From Fidelibacterota bacterium (GTDB lineage Bacteria > Fidelibacterota > Marinisomatia > Marinisomatales > UBA1611): a stretch of DNA of 52,466 nucleotides. The stretch lies in assembly GCA_018649625.1 (NCBI GenBank), contig JABIHN010000027.1, positions 1 through 52,466 of the forward strand, written 5' to 3'. The notes under the pieces were generated by a model. The model made no database searches. It saw nothing but the letters and a program-made list of their open reading frames with translations, and had not been told where the DNA came from. This document shows positions 19,109 through 27,227 of the stretch, piece after piece (the first letter of the stretch is position 1; the number at the start of each line of letters is the position of its first letter). Made by a program: the position numbers and the translations under genes.

Positions 19109-20102
19109 GTTTTCTCATATTTATATTGAAAAGGATGCATTTGGATATCCATTAACTGATTTAGCATTATCCAAATTCCCCAAAGCGACTTTAATCGAAA
19201 TTGATCATTATAAAGATATATTTAATCGAACTCATCAAGATTTTCAAATTCAAAAAGGGTCGATGAAATTAGTTTTAGCTAAAAAAACAGCTCCTTTTTT
19301 ATATAAAGCTTCAGATATCATTCAGGACTATGGGGAACCAAATATTTATTACAATACACCAATTTTAAATTGTCTTTACAATTGTGACTATTGTTTTTTA
19401 CAGGGGATGTATCCGTCAGGAAATATGGTAGTTTTTGTAAATGAAAATGATTTTCATCAATCTGTTAGTGAAAGGCTAAATTTTTTAGATCACCCAAGTA
19501 AACCGATGATTCTTTCTATCTCTTACAATACAGATTTAATGGCTATGGAAAATATAATTCCATTGACTTCCCGGTGGATAGATTTTGCAAGAGACCAGAG
19601 AAATCTGAAAATTGAAATCAGAACAAAAAGTGCCCTTTTTTCATCACTTAAAGAGCTGAAGCCAACAGAGAATATTATTTTGAGCTGGACCTTATCTCCT
19701 CAGGAAATTTGTGAAAGATATGAATCAACAGCACCGCCATTTCATCTACGTTTAAAAGCGTTAAAACAGGCAATAGAATCAGGTTGGGCTGTGAGACTCT
19801 GCATTGATCCAGTATTAATTGTGAAAAACTGGGAAGATATTTATACGCGTTTTATCACAGAAATATTTTCGGAAATAGATGGAGATGCACTTGTAGATTT
19901 AACCTTGGGCGTTTTTCGAATGGGGAAAGATTATTTTAATAGAATTCGGAAACGGGAACCAAAATCAGACTTATTTTATTCAAAATATATTTTAGAAAAT
20001 GGTGTTGTTACTATTCCAAACGATGATAGAGAATTCGCAATGGAAGTAATAAAAAAACAAATCAATCATCATGCACCTAATACTCAAATTCTAATTTGGT
20101 GA
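19089..20102 (+). CDS. Radical SAM protein, spore photoproduct lyase family
   Basis: A 337-residue protein with a CxxxCxxC iron-sulfur motif at LNCLYNCDYCFLQGMYPSGN, characteristic of the spore photoproduct lyase (SPL) family, which repairs UV-induced thymine dimers in Bacillus by radical chemistry. The downstream segments SISYNTDLMAMENI, KIEIRTKSA and LSWTLSP also fit the SPL-type partial TIM barrel. Nothing else in the window suggests a spore former, so the substrate may be different DNA damage or a modified nucleoside. The start codon is GTG, inside the nucleosidase-like gene. Confidence 0.83.
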   Translation: MKNLLPKFSHIYIEKDAFGYPLTDLALSKFPKATLIEIDHYKDIFNRTHQDFQIQKGSMKLVLAKKTAPFLYKASDIIQDYGEPNIYYNTPILNCLYNCDYCFLQGMYPSGNMVVFVNENDFHQSVSERLNFLDHPSKPMILSISYNTDLMAMENIIPLTSRWIDFARDQRNLKIEIRTKSALFSSLKELKPTENIILSWTLSPQEICERYESTAPPFHLRLKALKQAIESGWAVRLCIDPVLIVKNWEDIYTRFITEIFSEIDGDALVDLTLGVFRMGKDYFNRIRKREPKSDLFYSKYILENGVVTIPNDDREFAMEVIKKQINHHAPNTQILIW

Positions 20103-20203
20103 TTCATTGCTAAAAATGATTATACACTTATCTTATTCATTTTTCAGTTCCATTATTTATAGTATTTTATCGTGAATAATTTTCTAATAAGAAGGACGAT
20201 TAC

Positions 20204-20305
20204 ATGACATTAAAAATGATTCTTTTCATTATTTTAGTGGTATTTATTGCTGGGTCGCTGGGTTTAGCCTTGTGGTATCGAATGAACGATGAAGAGAGCG
20301 ATTAA
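20204..20305 (+). CDS. Small membrane protein (33 aa)
   Basis: A short frame encoding MTLKMILFIILVVFIAGSLG and a polar, acidic tail ending NDEESD. It has one transmembrane helix. GAAGGA lies about eight bases before the ATG, a good ribosome-binding site in an otherwise empty 250-bp gap. Possibly a small membrane-embedded regulator or subunit; no homologue is known to me. Confidence 0.55.
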   Translation: MTLKMILFIILVVFIAGSLGLALWYRMNDEESD

Positions 20306-20312
20306 ATTAGCA

Positions 20313-20331
20313 AATGGGTTTTTAACCCATT
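20313..20331 (+). terminator. Short hairpin, possible weak terminator or leader structure
   Basis: AATGGGTT and AACCCATT form a perfect 8-bp stem around a TTT loop. It follows the 33-aa gene and is not followed by a T-run, so it may only attenuate or stabilise the RNA ahead of the next gene. Confidence 0.4.
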
Positions 20332-20353
20332 CTAGTTTGACAAAAGGAGATTC

Positions 20354-21094
20354 TTGTTAAATAAAATATTAAGTTTTGGTTTTGTATTTTCTTCCTTATT
20401 TGGGATCGAAAAAGTAAGTAATGATTCTTTAGCAAAAACTATACAATTTGCAGGAGTAAAATATAACCTTGTTAAGAACGGTAATTCGCCGCTTTATTAT
20501 ATTTGGCTACATGGAGATGAAAAAACGGCTAAAATGGCTTTAGATTATCATATCAAACATTTCCTTGGAACAGCATTTTTTATACAAAATGATAATCGCG
20601 AAATTCCATACTTATCAACTATTGTTGATCCGAATCGGATTTTCTCTAGAATGGGTACTAGACGTGCATTAACGAAATTTAAACCATATTGGGCGCCTGG
20701 AACTTTAGATAAAACATTAAATGATCTTGATTTGGAAAGAACTCAATTTCTAGAAATTATAATGCCTAAGAATGATGGGGTGTTGATCTCTGTTCATAAT
20801 AATTTCAGAGGTTATAATGTGAAATACGAATTGGATAATAGTCGAAGAATTTCTTTAAAATATAATCAAAACCCTCGAGATTTTATTTTATGTACCAATG
20901 AAAAAGACTTTGAGAAACTTAAAGTTGGTCCCTATAATGTTGTACTTCAAGATACATTAATTAATAATGACAATGGAAGTTTATCTTGGGAGTCATTAAG
21001 ACGGAAAATTAGGTATATAAATATTGAAACTCGTCTAGGGTATTTAACTAAACAAAAACTAATGTTGGCGTTTGTGAGTGAGTCTCTAAATTAA
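20354..21094 (+). CDS. Predicted M14-fold metallo-hydrolase (AstE/aspartoacylase-like), TTG start
   Basis: A 246-residue protein probably related to the succinylglutamate desuccinylase/zinc carboxypeptidase (M14) fold. The expected residues occur in order: HGDE at 53-56 (zinc ligands H53 and E56), DPNR at 92-95 (the Asn-Arg pair that binds substrate carboxylate), SVHNN with H148 as third zinc ligand, and INIETRLGYL with E225 as possible general base. A short hydrophobic N-terminus may be a signal sequence. The start is TTG, decided by AAGGAGA five bases upstream. The family match is by motif only. Substrate unknown; amide bonds of amino-acid or peptidoglycan fragments are plausible. Confidence 0.6.
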   Translation: MLNKILSFGFVFSSLFGIEKVSNDSLAKTIQFAGVKYNLVKNGNSPLYYIWLHGDEKTAKMALDYHIKHFLGTAFFIQNDNREIPYLSTIVDPNRIFSRMGTRRALTKFKPYWAPGTLDKTLNDLDLERTQFLEIIMPKNDGVLISVHNNFRGYNVKYELDNSRRISLKYNQNPRDFILCTNEKDFEKLKVGPYNVVLQDTLINNDNGSLSWESLRRKIRYINIETRLGYLTKQKLMLAFVSESLN

Positions 21095-21098
21095 TTTT

Positions 21099-21374
21099 AT
21101 GGGAAAAATTATACAAAAATTAATCAGGTGGATGCCGGTCATACTTTTTATTTTACTATTGATGGTTGATAGAGATAATTCAATGCATGTTATTGGTTTT
21201 ATCAGTTTGTTATTAATTTATACTGCAATATTGATTATGAGAATTCTTTATGCAAAAGAACGATGGCATGAAGAGTTTAATGGCGAAAATTTAGGCCAAA
21301 ATACATCTATTCAAAAAATGAGCGACTTAAAAGACAAATTAGAAGAAGAAAATGAGATTGATTCAAGAAGCTAA
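21099..21374 (+). CDS. Small two-helix membrane protein
   Basis: A 91-residue protein with two hydrophobic helices (about 12-22 and 31-49), followed by a charged, probably helical tail (KMSDLKDKLEEENEID). It lies 4 bp after the predicted hydrolase and overlaps the HAD gene by 23 bp, so it belongs to that operon. Unrecognised. Confidence 0.65.
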   Translation: MGKIIQKLIRWMPVILFILLLMVDRDNSMHVIGFISLLLIYTAILIMRILYAKERWHEEFNGENLGQNTSIQKMSDLKDKLEEENEIDSRS

Positions 21375-22128
21375 AGGTTTTCTTTTTGATCTGGATGGTG
21401 TGTTTTGTCAATCTGGAAAACCAATCCCGGGTGCAATTGATACATTGGATTTTTTAAACAATAATAAAATACCTTTTCGTTTTTTAACAAATACAACTCA
21501 ACAAAATAGAGAAACATTAACAAATAGTTTGAATAGAATTGGGTTAGTATGTACAGATAGCGAGATTATTTCTGCAGGATTCATAGGTGTTGAATATTTA
21601 CGGAAAATGGGGTCTCCGACTTGTCGTTTTTTTATTTCAGAAAATTTAAAACTTGATTATTTAGAATTTGAAGAGAATTTTAGAAATCCAGAAGTAATTG
21701 TCATTGGTGATTATAGTCAATGGACCTTTAATCTTTTGAATGAAGCTTTCCGTCATGTGATGAATGGCGCAAAAATTATTGCTCTTCATCAAGGGAAATA
21801 TTACAAAGTTGATTCGGGATTAAGACTGGATGCAGGTGGTTTTATAAAAGCATTAGAATATGTCACAGGAAAAGAAGCATATCTTGTTGGAAAACCAAAA
21901 AAATCATTTTTCCAGCATGGGCTAAATGAATTAAAATTAGCATCGAAAGAAGTCGTTATGATTGGGGATGACCTAATCAATGATATCAAAGGTGCACAAA
22001 ATTCAGGAATAGCCGGGGTTTTAGTGAAAACCGGTAAATATCATGAAGGGATGGTTGAGTCCAGTGGGATTATTCCAGATGGTTTTATTAATTCCATTGC
22101 AGACCTTCCAACTATATTAAATACATAA
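21352..22128 (+). CDS. HAD-superfamily subclass IIA phosphatase (NagD/LHPP-like)
   Basis: A 258-residue cytoplasmic hydrolase. HAD motif I is FDLDGV with nucleophile D13 and acid D15. Motif II is the T46 of FLTNTTQ. A KPKKSFF segment supplies the motif III lysine region, and motif IV is MIGDDLINDI. The large cap between motifs II and III and the sequence PGAIDTLDFL are typical of the NagD, phosphoglycolate phosphatase and LHPP group. Substrates in this group are sugar phosphates, nucleotides or phosphohistidine, and cannot be resolved here. The start codon lies inside the preceding gene. Confidence 0.88.
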   Translation: MRLIQEAKGFLFDLDGVFCQSGKPIPGAIDTLDFLNNNKIPFRFLTNTTQQNRETLTNSLNRIGLVCTDSEIISAGFIGVEYLRKMGSPTCRFFISENLKLDYLEFEENFRNPEVIVIGDYSQWTFNLLNEAFRHVMNGAKIIALHQGKYYKVDSGLRLDAGGFIKALEYVTGKEAYLVGKPKKSFFQHGLNELKLASKEVVMIGDDLINDIKGAQNSGIAGVLVKTGKYHEGMVESSGIIPDGFINSIADLPTILNT

Positions 22129-22137
22129 GGAGTTATT

Positions 22138-22479
22138 ATGAAGCAAATAGATTTTAAAAGTTTTTTAATTGGAATTTTAACGAGTGCATTATTATTTATT
22201 TTAAGTGGGTTTGGTGAAATTGAATCTTATGGTGATATTGTAGTGAATTCTATTACCATAAAAGATGATGGTCATGGTGGATTTATTACTGCCTTCAATC
22301 AAGATCAGAAACGAACTTTATATTTAGGAACGGGGAAAGACGAAAATGGATACGTTCAGACTTATAATAAATATGAACAAGCGACTGCTTATATCGGTTC
22401 AAATAGAGAAATGGATGGCGTAATTGTTTTAAATGATCGGTATGGTTCTTTAGGTTTTAGTCAATCGGGAAAAAAATGA
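22138..22479 (+). CDS. Hypothetical membrane-anchored protein
   Basis: A 113-residue protein with one N-terminal hydrophobic helix (FLIGILTSALLFILSGFG), then short beta-like repeats that alternate glycine and hydrophobic residues (GGFITAFNQDQKRTLYLGTG, NGYVQTYN, ATAYIGSN, DGVIVLN). This resembles a small beta-solenoid or beta-propeller blade set presented outside the inner membrane. The ribosome-binding site AAGGAG is strong. It is followed by an overlapping 27-aa frame. Confidence 0.68.
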   Translation: MKQIDFKSFLIGILTSALLFILSGFGEIESYGDIVVNSITIKDDGHGGFITAFNQDQKRTLYLGTGKDENGYVQTYNKYEQATAYIGSNREMDGVIVLNDRYGSLGFSQSGKK

Positions 22480-22559
22480 AAATTGGAATTTTATTTGTCA
22501 TTCTTTTGTTGTTTGCTTTTTTGAAAGCTCGGGGCCGATTCCAAGATTATTCAGATTAA
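22476..22559 (+). CDS. Very small membrane peptide (27 aa)
   Basis: An ATGA overlap couples this frame to the stop of the previous gene. The product is MKIGILFVILLLFAFLKARG plus seven polar residues: one transmembrane helix with a basic cytoplasmic edge. The evidence is the overlap and the composition only, so it could be spurious. Confidence 0.4.
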   Translation: MKIGILFVILLLFAFLKARGRFQDYSD

Positions 22560-22561
22560 AT

Positions 22562-22593
22562 AATAGTGCCTCGTCAATTGACGAGGCACTATT
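22562..22593. terminator. Perfect 32-bp palindrome between convergent genes, probable bidirectional terminator
   Basis: AATAGTGCCTCGTCAA is followed directly by its exact reverse complement. In RNA this gives a GC-containing hairpin from either strand. It lies between the convergent genes ending at 22559 and 22607. The flanks are A/T-rich but lack a long T-run, so a protein-binding palindrome is a less likely alternative. Confidence 0.7.
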
Positions 22594-22606
22594 ATTGATT
22601 AAGGGG

Positions 22607-23005
22607 TTAGTCCACATTGACAGAACTAGTTTGTTCAGGAGCGATTATATCTATAGCCAATTGAACTGAATCCGTCCTATCATCATCTCGGTCTGTTAGA
22701 TAGAGATTCCCATCCCAAACAAATGTGTGTCCGGGGCCGAACTCCTCTCGAGCCAATTTAAATGCATTTGAGAAGGATGTTGGCGTTGATGATATAGATG
22801 TACTATCATCAGATGAATAAACAATCTTTATTTCATTTGAGTCTAATAGCGGCTCAAAATAATTAATTGTATTGATTATATCATTTGTTGGATGCTCTTT
22901 TTCATTCGCATTTGAATGTTGGAATGTGATGGATAAAATGAAAACTGCACCTGCCAATAATGTACCTGCAACTACAGTTGATTTTGTTTTATCTTTTTGT
23001 TTCAT
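22607..23005 (-). CDS. Hypothetical membrane-anchored protein with AFxxAREExGPG motif
   Basis: A 132-residue protein with an N-terminal hydrophobic helix (STVVAGTLLAGAVFILSITF). Its C-terminal half contains SNAFKLAREEFGPGHTFVWD followed by GNLYLT, a short conserved pattern I associate with Bacteroidota proteins that combine an AFxxAR helix with a WxGxxY strand. Their function is unknown to me. The serine/threonine-rich linker (DDSTSISSTPTS) suggests an exposed stalk. It faces the GAPDH pair across a 151-bp divergent promoter region. Confidence 0.65.
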   Translation of the reverse strand: MKQKDKTKSTVVAGTLLAGAVFILSITFQHSNANEKEHPTNDIINTINYFEPLLDSNEIKIVYSSDDSTSISSTPTSFSNAFKLAREEFGPGHTFVWDGNLYLTDRDDDRTDSVQLAIDIIAPEQTSSVNVD

Positions 23006-23156
23006 AGTGTTTTCCTTTTCTTGTTATTGTTACTTACTCTTACGGTTGATATCCTATACGAGTTCAAATTATTTCTTTTAAAATTCACTTTTGTCTTACT
23101 TCTATAGTATATATTTTTTTAATTTCGATGCTGAACTTTACGGAAAAAACTAACTT

Positions 23157-24185
23157 ATGAGTTATCCTATAAATATTGCTCTTTTTGGTTTCGGAAGAAT
23201 TGGCCGAAACATATTCAGACAAGGGTATAAAAATCCAAATTTTAATTTTGTAGCCATTAGTGATTTAGGACCTGCAGAATCTCTTCATTATTTATTAGTA
23301 AGAGATTCTATCCATGGCCCAATTAATAAAGATATTACTTTAGATGGTAATTTTTTAATTGCGAATGATCAAAAAGTCCGCATTCTTCCTGGAGGTGAAC
23401 CCGGAAAAATTCCCTGGGATTCATTTAATGTAGATGTTTTAATTGATGCTACGGGTAAATATAGAAAATCAGCTGATTTGCAAAAGCATATAGATGCAGG
23501 CGCAAAACGTGTGATTGTGACAGTCCCACCAAATGATGAAATTGATCGAATTGTAATTCCGGGGATTAATGAAGAAACAATTGAATTATCTGATCAGGTA
23601 ATATCGACAACATCTTCCACCACTCAAGTTTTAGCGCTAATGCTAAAAATGTTAGATGAAAAATTTGGTGTCAAGCGAGCTATGATGACAACGATTCATG
23701 CTTATACATCAGATCAACCATTAGCCGATTCAGCTCAAGCTGATTTACGCCGAAGTCGTTCTGCAGTTGAAAATATAATTCCAAATAAAACATGGGCTCC
23801 TGGATTTGTTGAAAAAATAATGCCACAATTTTCAGGGAAAATAGCAGGCACTGCATTTAACGTACCTGTATCGAATGGTTCATCTGTGGATTTAACAACG
23901 GAATTAAATCACCTTCCATCCGTAGATGTTGTTAATGAAGCGATTAAATCATTTGCTGATTCATCACTTAAGTCCATTGTTGGCTATACTGATGATCCTA
24001 TAGTATCTAGAGATGTTATTGGCTGTAGTGAAACTATGATATTTGATGCAAAAGCAACAATGATTTCTGCGAATGCATTATTGAAAACAGTTTGTTGGTA
24101 TGACAATGGCTGGGGCTTTTCGGCTCGTATTTTAGAATTAATCAAAAGTTACCAATCGTTGGAAAATAAAGGGGATGCATCATGA
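23157..24185 (+). CDS. GAPDH-family protein lacking the catalytic cysteine
   Basis: A 342-residue homologue of glyceraldehyde-3-phosphate dehydrogenase with an intact Rossmann start (GFGRIGRNIFRQG) and the catalytic-base region TTIHAYTSDQ (H181). The active-site segment normally read SNASCTTNC is STTSSTTQV: the nucleophilic cysteine is Ser154 (codon TCC at 23616-23618). Other phosphate-site residues also differ from the neighbouring enzyme: TWAPGF replaces TGAAKA, and NVPVSNG replaces RVPVPDG. Classical dehydrogenase activity is therefore unlikely. The frame is intact with no sign of decay, and it overlaps the canonical gap gene by 4 bp (ATGA). It may be a regulatory or heterotetramer subunit, or have another activity. 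Confidence 0.9.
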   Translation: MSYPINIALFGFGRIGRNIFRQGYKNPNFNFVAISDLGPAESLHYLLVRDSIHGPINKDITLDGNFLIANDQKVRILPGGEPGKIPWDSFNVDVLIDATGKYRKSADLQKHIDAGAKRVIVTVPPNDEIDRIVIPGINEETIELSDQVISTTSSTTQVLALMLKMLDEKFGVKRAMMTTIHAYTSDQPLADSAQADLRRSRSAVENIIPNKTWAPGFVEKIMPQFSGKIAGTAFNVPVSNGSSVDLTTELNHLPSVDVVNEAIKSFADSSLKSIVGYTDDPIVSRDVIGCSETMIFDAKATMISANALLKTVCWYDNGWGFSARILELIKSYQSLENKGDAS

Positions 24186-25180
24186 GAGTAGCGATTAATG
24201 GTTTTGGACGAATTGGAAGATCAGTATTCCGAATAATGAACGAACGATCGGATATTGACGTGGTTGCGATTAATGATTTAGCCGACAATGATGCTTTAGC
24301 CTATTTGCTGAAATACGACACAGTTATGGGACGTTTTAAAGATACGGTTAATACCGAAGGCGATATTATGAAGACTTCGTCTAATACAATTAAAATGTTA
24401 AATCAGAGAGACCCTTCTCAACTTCCATGGACCGATTTGGATATTGATGTTGTGGTTGAAGCTACGGGAATATTTCGTACACGGGCAGCATTGAACCAGC
24501 ATTTAGACGCAGGAGCAAAACGGGTTATTTTAACTGTACCAGCAAAAGAAGATATTGATAATATGGTTGTAATTGGTGTGAATGATGATACATTGATTTC
24601 GGAACATAAACTAATATCTAATGCTAGTTGTACTACGAATTGTTTAGCGCCTATGGCGAAAATACTTCAAGATAATTTTGGAATTGAGAATGGGGTTATT
24701 AATACAATACATGCGTACACGAATGACCAACGTTTGGCAGATGTGCCTCATTCCGATTGGAGACGTAGTCGGGCAGCAGCAGAGAATGTGATCCCAACAT
24801 CTACGGGTGCTGCAAAAGCAGTTGGGAAAGTATTACCCGAGCTCGAAGGGAAATTAGATGGTATCGCTATGCGCGTTCCTGTTCCTGATGGATCTGTCGT
24901 AGATTCAGTTTTTACATTGAGTCAGAATATTACAACAAAACAATTAAATGAAGCTGTTTATGAAGCATCTCAAACAGAGCGGTTATCACGAATTGTTGAG
25001 TATTCAACTTTGCCTGTTGTTTCGACAGATATAATTGGAAACCCACATTCATCTATTTTTGATGCGCCTTTTACCAAAGTTGTTGAAGGGAATATGGTGA
25101 AAACATTGAATTGGTATGATAATGAGTGGGGATATTCAAATCGAGTTGTAGACTTAATCGGAATAGTTTCTGCATTATAA
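24182..25180 (+). CDS. gap: Glyceraldehyde-3-phosphate dehydrogenase, type I
   Basis: A 332-residue canonical enzyme converting glyceraldehyde 3-phosphate, NAD and phosphate to 1,3-bisphosphoglycerate in glycolysis. Catalytic Cys150 lies in SNASCTTNCLAPM and the base His177 in NTIHAYTND. The phosphate sites TGAAKAV and RVPVPDGSV are intact. Asp32 (AINDLAD) at the end of the second strand favours NAD over NADP. Its start overlaps the stop of the cysteine-less paralogue, so the two should be made together. It ends 8 bp from a convergent gene with no visible terminator. Confidence 0.97.
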   Translation: MRVAINGFGRIGRSVFRIMNERSDIDVVAINDLADNDALAYLLKYDTVMGRFKDTVNTEGDIMKTSSNTIKMLNQRDPSQLPWTDLDIDVVVEATGIFRTRAALNQHLDAGAKRVILTVPAKEDIDNMVVIGVNDDTLISEHKLISNASCTTNCLAPMAKILQDNFGIENGVINTIHAYTNDQRLADVPHSDWRRSRAAAENVIPTSTGAAKAVGKVLPELEGKLDGIAMRVPVPDGSVVDSVFTLSQNITTKQLNEAVYEASQTERLSRIVEYSTLPVVSTDIIGNPHSSIFDAPFTKVVEGNMVKTLNWYDNEWGYSNRVVDLIGIVSAL

Positions 25181-25188
25181 ATAAATTG

Positions 25189-27141
25189 CTATCTGGATAG
25201 CTCTGGAATATTTTTATATAATTCAAGGCTATCCGGATTAGCTAGAGCATCTTTGTTGGTGACTTTCTCACCATCAATTACTTTTTTAACAGCCACTTCA
25301 ACTTTTTTCCCATTGATTGTATAGGGAATGTCATTAATTGGCAGGATAATTGTTGGAACATGCCTTGGTGAACAATTCGTTTTTATTAATGATTTTATTT
25401 CAGAGATATTATCGCCAGTTATTGATTCATTATTATTTCTTAACTTTATGAACAAAACTATACGTTGATCCCCTTCCCAATCTTGTCCTATGACAAGGCT
25501 ATCATCTACGTAATCTAATGTTTCAACTACTCGATATATCTCCGCCGTACCGATTCGAATGCCACCCGGATTTAAAGTAGAATCGCTTCTCCCAAATATT
25601 TTAACTCCACCATCTTCAGTAATTTTAATAAAATCTCCATGGTGCCAAATATGTGGAAAAAGATCAAAATATGCATTATGGTATTTCACTCCATCAGGAT
25701 CATTCCAAAAATATATAGGCATAGACGGGAAAGCTGTTTTACAAGCTAATTCACCTTTTTCATTGATAAGGGAATGTTGTGCATGATCAAGGGCATGAAT
25801 ATCCATTCCTAGTCCTCGACATTGTAATTCTCCACGTATGACAGGAAGCATTGGGTTCCCAAGAGCAAAACAGGAAATGATGTCAGTTCCGCCAGAAATT
25901 GATGCAAGCAAAACATCTTTTTTAATTTTTGAATATACATAATCAAAACTTTCTTCAACAAGAGGAGAGCCAGTAGATAGAATGGTTTTCAAAGATGATA
26001 AGTTTGCATCTTGTTTTGGAAAAACCTTCGCTTCTTTGCATGCATCAATATATTTTGCACTGGTTCCAAAAATAGAAATTTCCAGCTTATCAACCATATC
26101 CCACATAGCATTTTTATTTGGGTAAAAAGGGGATCCATCATATAATACAAGTGTAGCACCAACAGCCAGAGATGATACCAGCCAATTCCACATCATCCAT
26201 CCGCATGTAGTAAAATAAAAAATAGTATCGTCTCTTGTTAGGTCACAATGTAAACGTAATTCTTTTAAATGTTGTATGAGTGTTCCCCCAGACGAGTGAA
26301 CGATTGATTTAGGCAATCCGGTTGTTCCGGAAGAATACATAATGTATAACGGATGATCGAAAGGGAGCTGTTCGAAGGTTAATTTTGACGGATGTGTTGA
26401 TAGGAAACTAGAATAGTGTACAGCATTTTCAATATGGGAGATCGGTTGATTTTCTTCAGTATATTCCACGACAACGACTTTTTTAACTGATGGTAAAGAT
26501 TGAAGGATTTCTTGAAGTTTTTCCAAAGAATCAAAAATTTTCCCATTATAGAAATATCCATTGGCAGCAAAAATAACTTTAGGTTCTATTTGAGAAAAAC
26601 GATCTAATACACCTTTTATTCCAAAATCGGGTGATGATGAACTCCAAATAGCCCCAATTGAAGCAGTTGCTAACATAGCAATAATCGCTTCTGGCATATT
26701 GGGGATAAAGCCTGCGATACGATCTCCTTTTACAACGCCAGTTTCTTTTAATGAGTGGGCGAGTTGTTCAACTTCATCGAATAATTGCTTATATGTAATA
26801 GATCTAACTGGTTGTCCTTCTCCTTGAAAATGAATGGCAATTTTATCATCTCGGTGTCGAAGTAGGTTCTCTGTGAAGTTAAGTCGAGCTCCTGGAAACC
26901 ACTTTGCTCCAGGCATTTTCTTTTCATCATCTACAACTTGATGATATGAAGCAGAATGTATTATTTCTGAATAATCCCAGAACTGGTACCAAAATTCCGA
27001 TACATTATTCACTGACCAATAATGCAATTCTTCGTAAGACGATAGGCTTAATTGCTTTTTCGCATTCACTAATTGTAAAAATTGGGCTATTTGAGTTTGC
27101 TCAGGATGACGTGGTGACCAAAGGATTTGTTTTTTTGTCAT
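25189..27141 (-). CDS. aacS: Acetoacetyl-CoA synthetase
   Basis: A 650-residue ANL-superfamily ligase that activates acetoacetate to acetoacetyl-CoA with ATP, linking ketone-body or leucine-derived acetoacetate to central metabolism. The AMP-binding loop is YSSGTTGLPKSIVHS (about 269-283), with GRSDSTLNPGGIRIG and a C-terminal INGKKVEV lysine. The N-terminal region ILWSPRHPEQTQIAQF followed by GAKWFPGARLNFTENLL, together with the total length, is typical of acetoacetate-CoA ligase rather than acetyl-CoA synthetase. It is monocistronic in appearance and convergent to gap. Confidence 0.93.
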   Translation of the reverse strand: MTKKQILWSPRHPEQTQIAQFLQLVNAKKQLSLSSYEELHYWSVNNVSEFWYQFWDYSEIIHSASYHQVVDDEKKMPGAKWFPGARLNFTENLLRHRDDKIAIHFQGEGQPVRSITYKQLFDEVEQLAHSLKETGVVKGDRIAGFIPNMPEAIIAMLATASIGAIWSSSSPDFGIKGVLDRFSQIEPKVIFAANGYFYNGKIFDSLEKLQEILQSLPSVKKVVVVEYTEENQPISHIENAVHYSSFLSTHPSKLTFEQLPFDHPLYIMYSSGTTGLPKSIVHSSGGTLIQHLKELRLHCDLTRDDTIFYFTTCGWMMWNWLVSSLAVGATLVLYDGSPFYPNKNAMWDMVDKLEISIFGTSAKYIDACKEAKVFPKQDANLSSLKTILSTGSPLVEESFDYVYSKIKKDVLLASISGGTDIISCFALGNPMLPVIRGELQCRGLGMDIHALDHAQHSLINEKGELACKTAFPSMPIYFWNDPDGVKYHNAYFDLFPHIWHHGDFIKITEDGGVKIFGRSDSTLNPGGIRIGTAEIYRVVETLDYVDDSLVIGQDWEGDQRIVLFIKLRNNNESITGDNISEIKSLIKTNCSPRHVPTIILPINDIPYTINGKKVEVAVKKVIDGEKVTNKDALANPDSLELYKNIPELSR

Positions 27142-27227
27142 TAAAATTTCTTGTTTGATTGCATACGGAATTTATTTCATTTAATAAAACAAATGAAAGG
27201 TGACCTATAGAACGAATAAATTAGATA

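Noticed and set aside
23157-24185. The cysteine-less GAPDH as a pseudogene or sequencing error
   Set aside because: The frame is intact over 342 codons and several other active-site residues differ in concert, which a single-base error would not explain.
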